Origin: Fasciola hepatica
Taxonomy: Eukaryota; Platyhelminthes; Trematoda; Plagiorchiida; Fasciolidae
Length of the DNA stretch: 64,000 nucleotides
Reading direction: 5' to 3'
Assembly: GCA_948099385.1 (NCBI GenBank)
Contig: CANUEZ040000156.1
Span: 4,547,501-4,611,500 of the forward strand
How positions within the stretch are numbered: position 1 is the stretch's first letter; each line of letters starts with the position of its first letter. Of the stretch, positions 60,261-64,000 are shown piece after piece. Made by a program: the position numbers and the translations under genes. A model generated the notes under the pieces. It searched no databases, was not told the origin of the DNA, and saw nothing but the letters and a program-made list of their open reading frames with translations.

Positions 60261-63200
60261 ATACGTGTTGTGGAAAATTCTTTTCTCAGTCAATCGATGC
60301 TGATGAATTCGAATCCGTGGTCATTTTTTATTCATGTGTCTTATCTTTGAAGATGTTCGAAACCTACACTGGATTCGAATTAGGCGCAGTTAGACGCTAC
60401 ACAAAAACCCTGCAACTCACCTTCAGCGCCGCGCGGTGTGCTGTTCTAATTTGTAAGGTTAGATAAACTGTATATAAGTAGTAGAGCATCATTGCACTTT
60501 CACCTTTGGTCCAGCACAAAATACATGGCTGAAGTGAAGGTCCTATATTGCCCGTACTTCTTGTGTTTTGGGTCTCTCCTGGTCGAGTTACTAGTCGTTA
60601 TGCGAGATTTGGAATTACGTATCACCAGCCGTAAGATATTCTGTAGGGGTTGGTGACAATATTTAAATTATATTCCTTCTTGAAATCAACTCAGACTTAT
60701 GGTTGCTCGATAAGAAAATTGACGCCTCTGACTACTGACATCGCTAGGGTCAATGGGTTAGTTTTCACGCGATAACTTGCATTGTTTTGAATAAAGCAGC
60801 AATGAAAAAGTGAGTTTGGTTGGTCTAAACCTGTATTAGTAAAATCAATTTAAATTATCTCAAAAGCCAGAAAAGACAGCAAAACTTTTACGAATTGAAT
60901 GAGGTCTTTGATTTTCAGTAAAATCGTGAAGCTGTTATCTAAGTCCAAAGTTTAGTGTGGTTATGACGCGTGGTTTGCTAGCATTGATGTTATCACTTTG
61001 GCTCGTGTAGTAACATTAGTGATACGAAAGGCAAGCTCTAAACAGACAGTTTACGTAAACCAATAAAGAGGGCTGGAAAGAGCATGAATTTTCAGTTAAT
61101 AATAACAATCTACAGCGTTAAGCGTAACTTCGTATGCTTACATCTGCTGCATCTACAGTTTAGTGGCTAGGCTAAATTCTCTCATAGATTTCATATTTCA
61201 TGCACACCTTCCAGAATTGTTGCTTTTATACATTTAGTTACTGTCTCCTCCATGAACTATGCGTAGTTTCAAAGTATGACGTTCTTCGCATAGTTCAGTC
61301 ATCATTCGCGTTAGATGTATTCTCTATCTGATAGTGCCTTTTACACTAGTAGCTGTGCATGTGCACATCCCAATGTAGCTCTGCCTACATATGTGATTGA
61401 AAGCATCCGAAGGACATAAGTGTTTTATGAATGTCACCAGTGTGCTAAGCAACTTCTACCTATCGATCACGACAGTCTTTCCTACAGGGTAAATTGCATG
61501 TGGCAGGAGACTCAAAGGTGTAATACCACATTGATTTTTCCTTAATGAATCCAACAAGAACAGTGGTGCACTCATCAGCGCGCTGGCGAGTCAGTTGAAA
61601 AGTTGCCTCCTATGGTTGACATCCATGTCACTTGCGTAGAAACTTGGAATATCACTAAAAAACGGAAGATTTTTCCGTAAAATGATAAACAATAATATAC
61701 GGTCTGAGCTCGAAATTTGTCAGTGTAAGATAAATGAAAATGAATTATTATTGTCAAGTTTATATCAATAAGACTGAGTGCGAGGTGCGGTTCGGATAGA
61801 AACGAGCACAGGAATATAGATTTTTCCAAGTGGATCTGTAAGGTGAATTTTACTTTCAATAAAACCTACAGCACAAATGTGAGAGATCCGAACCATTCGG
61901 GCACTAGTATCCCAAAGTGTAATTGAATTCAATCATAATATGCCTTCTGATACCAAAGTTTCTCAACATAGAGACCGAAAATCAGAGCATCACGAAACAA
62001 TTCCAGCCGCTGATAAGTAAGACTAAGTCAGGCTGAGCTAAAGGCAGGTGTAGACTCCCGCTCCTGAAGATCTCACTTCTTGTTTGTGATACAAATTGAG
62101 AGTGAAAATCTTTGGTGCCATTCCAACTAGTATTTATGTCAACAAATCTATTATCACTACCCATCATGGTATACCGGCTTATTAAATTATAACATACCAC
62201 AAAAAGACCTTATTGGAAAGGATAACTGCAAATCACTTACGGCGCTCCACTTTAATAATCGGAGCTATGGTAACGAAAGTCGTGTAAATGTTATCTTTAT
62301 TCAGCTGCTCCCTTCAAGTTGTATTGAGTTATTACCGGTATGTGACAAAACTCATCCTACGTAGAGTTGGTAACTACAAAAAATAGGAATACCAAATGGT
62401 GCTTAGATGGTTCCGGGCATGTAAAATTTCTGCGGAAAAGCCATTCTTTAAAGTATGAAAAGTGATAATGTGACTCATCAGTCTGTAGGACCAACTGATA
62501 TGACAGATTGTGTTATGGTCAGAAAAGTCCCGTCTTTTGACCTGAATTACGGAGCCCTTGACTGGTGATTGCCGTTTCCCACCTGTCAAAAATTAACGAG
62601 GGTTTGATTCGTTCAAATTTAGATATGTTCCAGATAAACAAAATTCGCTTATCCACTGCGTGTGGTATAGCCTAATTTGAACGGTAAAAGTATAGTTCAA
62701 ATCAATTTTCAGAAATACAGAACGATTGGCCAAAAAAGAGCAAATGTGAAACGCCAATGAAGTGGGGTACTTAATTCCGGACTAATTTCTCTCGAGTTCC
62801 AACATTTTATCACACATCCATCTAAAGGGTTTTTTCCTTGGTGAATCCGCTAGTCTGGATGTTGGTAATTTGGTCAGAAAGCTGATTTAAAAATGGAACA
62901 TCATTCAGTGAAATTCAAGAGTACTGGGTTTTCATTGAACCTTTCTGAATGCCATCTCTTAAAAATATGTCCCACTGAGTAAATAGGGGCATTCTAAAAT
63001 GATCAACATACATCGTCTTTAAAAAAACGATTGGACTGGACGCGATCTAGAGTTTGCGAAACCCCCAAGTAATGTACCAGCGTAATGAATGTCGTTCGCG
63101 ATAATTCTGACTAGCCCCAAGAGTTTCGAATTCTTACTATGGCTACTGATAACTTTGGAAGTAGTAAGTTTCTGAGTTTTTCTCTGCCAGCCGAAATACG

Positions 63201-64000
63201 TCACATTGTGTCCTTGAAACTAAGACCAAGACACTGGTATTTAAGAGTCGTGAATTTAAAAGTGTATAATGTTACACATAAAATGGTCCCATAGGTTCAT
63301 TTTCTACGGCGTTAGCTTCGGTTTGAGAATATTAGTTCTGCTACGGCCTAGTGAGTATTTTCCCCCCTTTTCTTATCAAATTAAACGGGGATGGGATAGC
63401 TCCTGCATACCTTATCAGTTGCCAAACACACTCACTTTCAATAGGCTCAAGCAGTTGCTAGTTATTCTATTAATAACTCCTAAGTGTAGCTGGGCGTAGT
63501 TTTGTGCATTTATTCAAATAGGTTGCTTTCGTGCTAAATTTTGCCATTATTCAGAGTAATTCAAAGAGGTTAGCCTGATGCTAACTCCACAGATGAGTCA
63601 TCGAATACGTTTCAACACTGAAACCACGGTGACTACTAGGAAATGCAGTGCAAAAGGGGTTACTTATCACCCACTGGTTTAAAATATGTTGCCTCCAAAT
63701 CCTTCCAATGGCTGACGTATACAGACTCTCAGTCGCGACGAAGACTTTTCGCTTGCTCGTCGTAATGATATACTCGAGGCTAGGTTGCGCTACTCACGAG
63801 TAGCCAAAAGTTGTACAGCAAATTCTTTCCGTTCTGAAGAATCTCAAAATATTGATTCCAAAGTATGATCTAGATTTCTTTTTGTTCAAGGCCACTTGGA
63901 TATTTAGATTGCTGCTCTGGCTTGAAGACAGAAATACATTTCGAATTTTTGCCATCATTTCTAAGGGATGAATTTAAATGTTCTGTTTAGAAATTATGCC
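60261..64000. other. No gene seen
   Basis: Upstream flank of the Penelope-like element, possibly including its 5' noncoding part (to about 60.6 kb), then unique AT-rich DNA with the inverted repeat at 61254. Confidence 0.45.
61254..61296. other. Inverted repeat
   Basis: GAACTATGCG (61254-61263) and CGCATAGTTC (61287-61296) are perfect reverse complements with a 23-base loop. Confidence 0.6.

Overview
This window looks like intergenic or intronic DNA from an animal nuclear genome. The signs are eukaryotic mobile elements (a Penelope-like retroelement with a GIY-YIG endonuclease, a Tc1-family transposon), many tRNA-derived SINE-like repeats with A-box and B-box remnants, and frequent microsatellites. 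There are no bacterial operons, ribosome binding sites, rRNA genes, intact tRNA genes or CRISPR arrays. CpG does not look depleted by eye, which fits an invertebrate. A flatworm such as a fluke is my best guess, but this is weak: the element types occur in many phyla.

Firm content. (1) 57.8-60.3 kb, minus strand: a nearly full-span but dead Penelope-like element, with recognisable N-terminal, reverse transcriptase, GIY-YIG and C-terminal segments in order. (2) 24.85-26.39 kb: a dead Tc1-like DNA transposon. The plus-strand transposase relic (25.42-26.16 kb) keeps the DD34E spacing, but its third acidic residue is lysine. A pair of about 75-bp inverted repeats flanks it. (3) 17.2-17.4 kb, minus: an orphan GIY-YIG domain from a second Penelope-like copy. 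(4) 1.87-2.28 kb: two copies of one tRNA-derived SINE in head-to-head palindrome, with a third copy at 12.1-12.3 kb. (5) A second SINE group shares a 17-base block in two copies (1.0 and 37.2 kb); similar tails occur at 10.5, 43.5 and 45.2 kb. (6) Many further tRNA-like fragments and about 15 simple-repeat tracts, including two long (TA)n arrays 190 bp apart and a long (TACA)n array.

Possible host genes. No ORF matches a host protein family I recognise. The best coding candidate is 43.95-44.92 kb, minus strand, where two abutting frames stay open for 196 and about 125 codons. Weaker exon candidates with splice-like borders or a signal-peptide-like start lie at 14.49, 17.90, 34.50, 35.79, 46.37-46.95 and 54.77 kb. 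Many open frames of 60-130 codons are expected by chance at this base composition, so most were left out.

The genes do not form a working system together. The window records repeated element insertion and decay, perhaps inside long introns.
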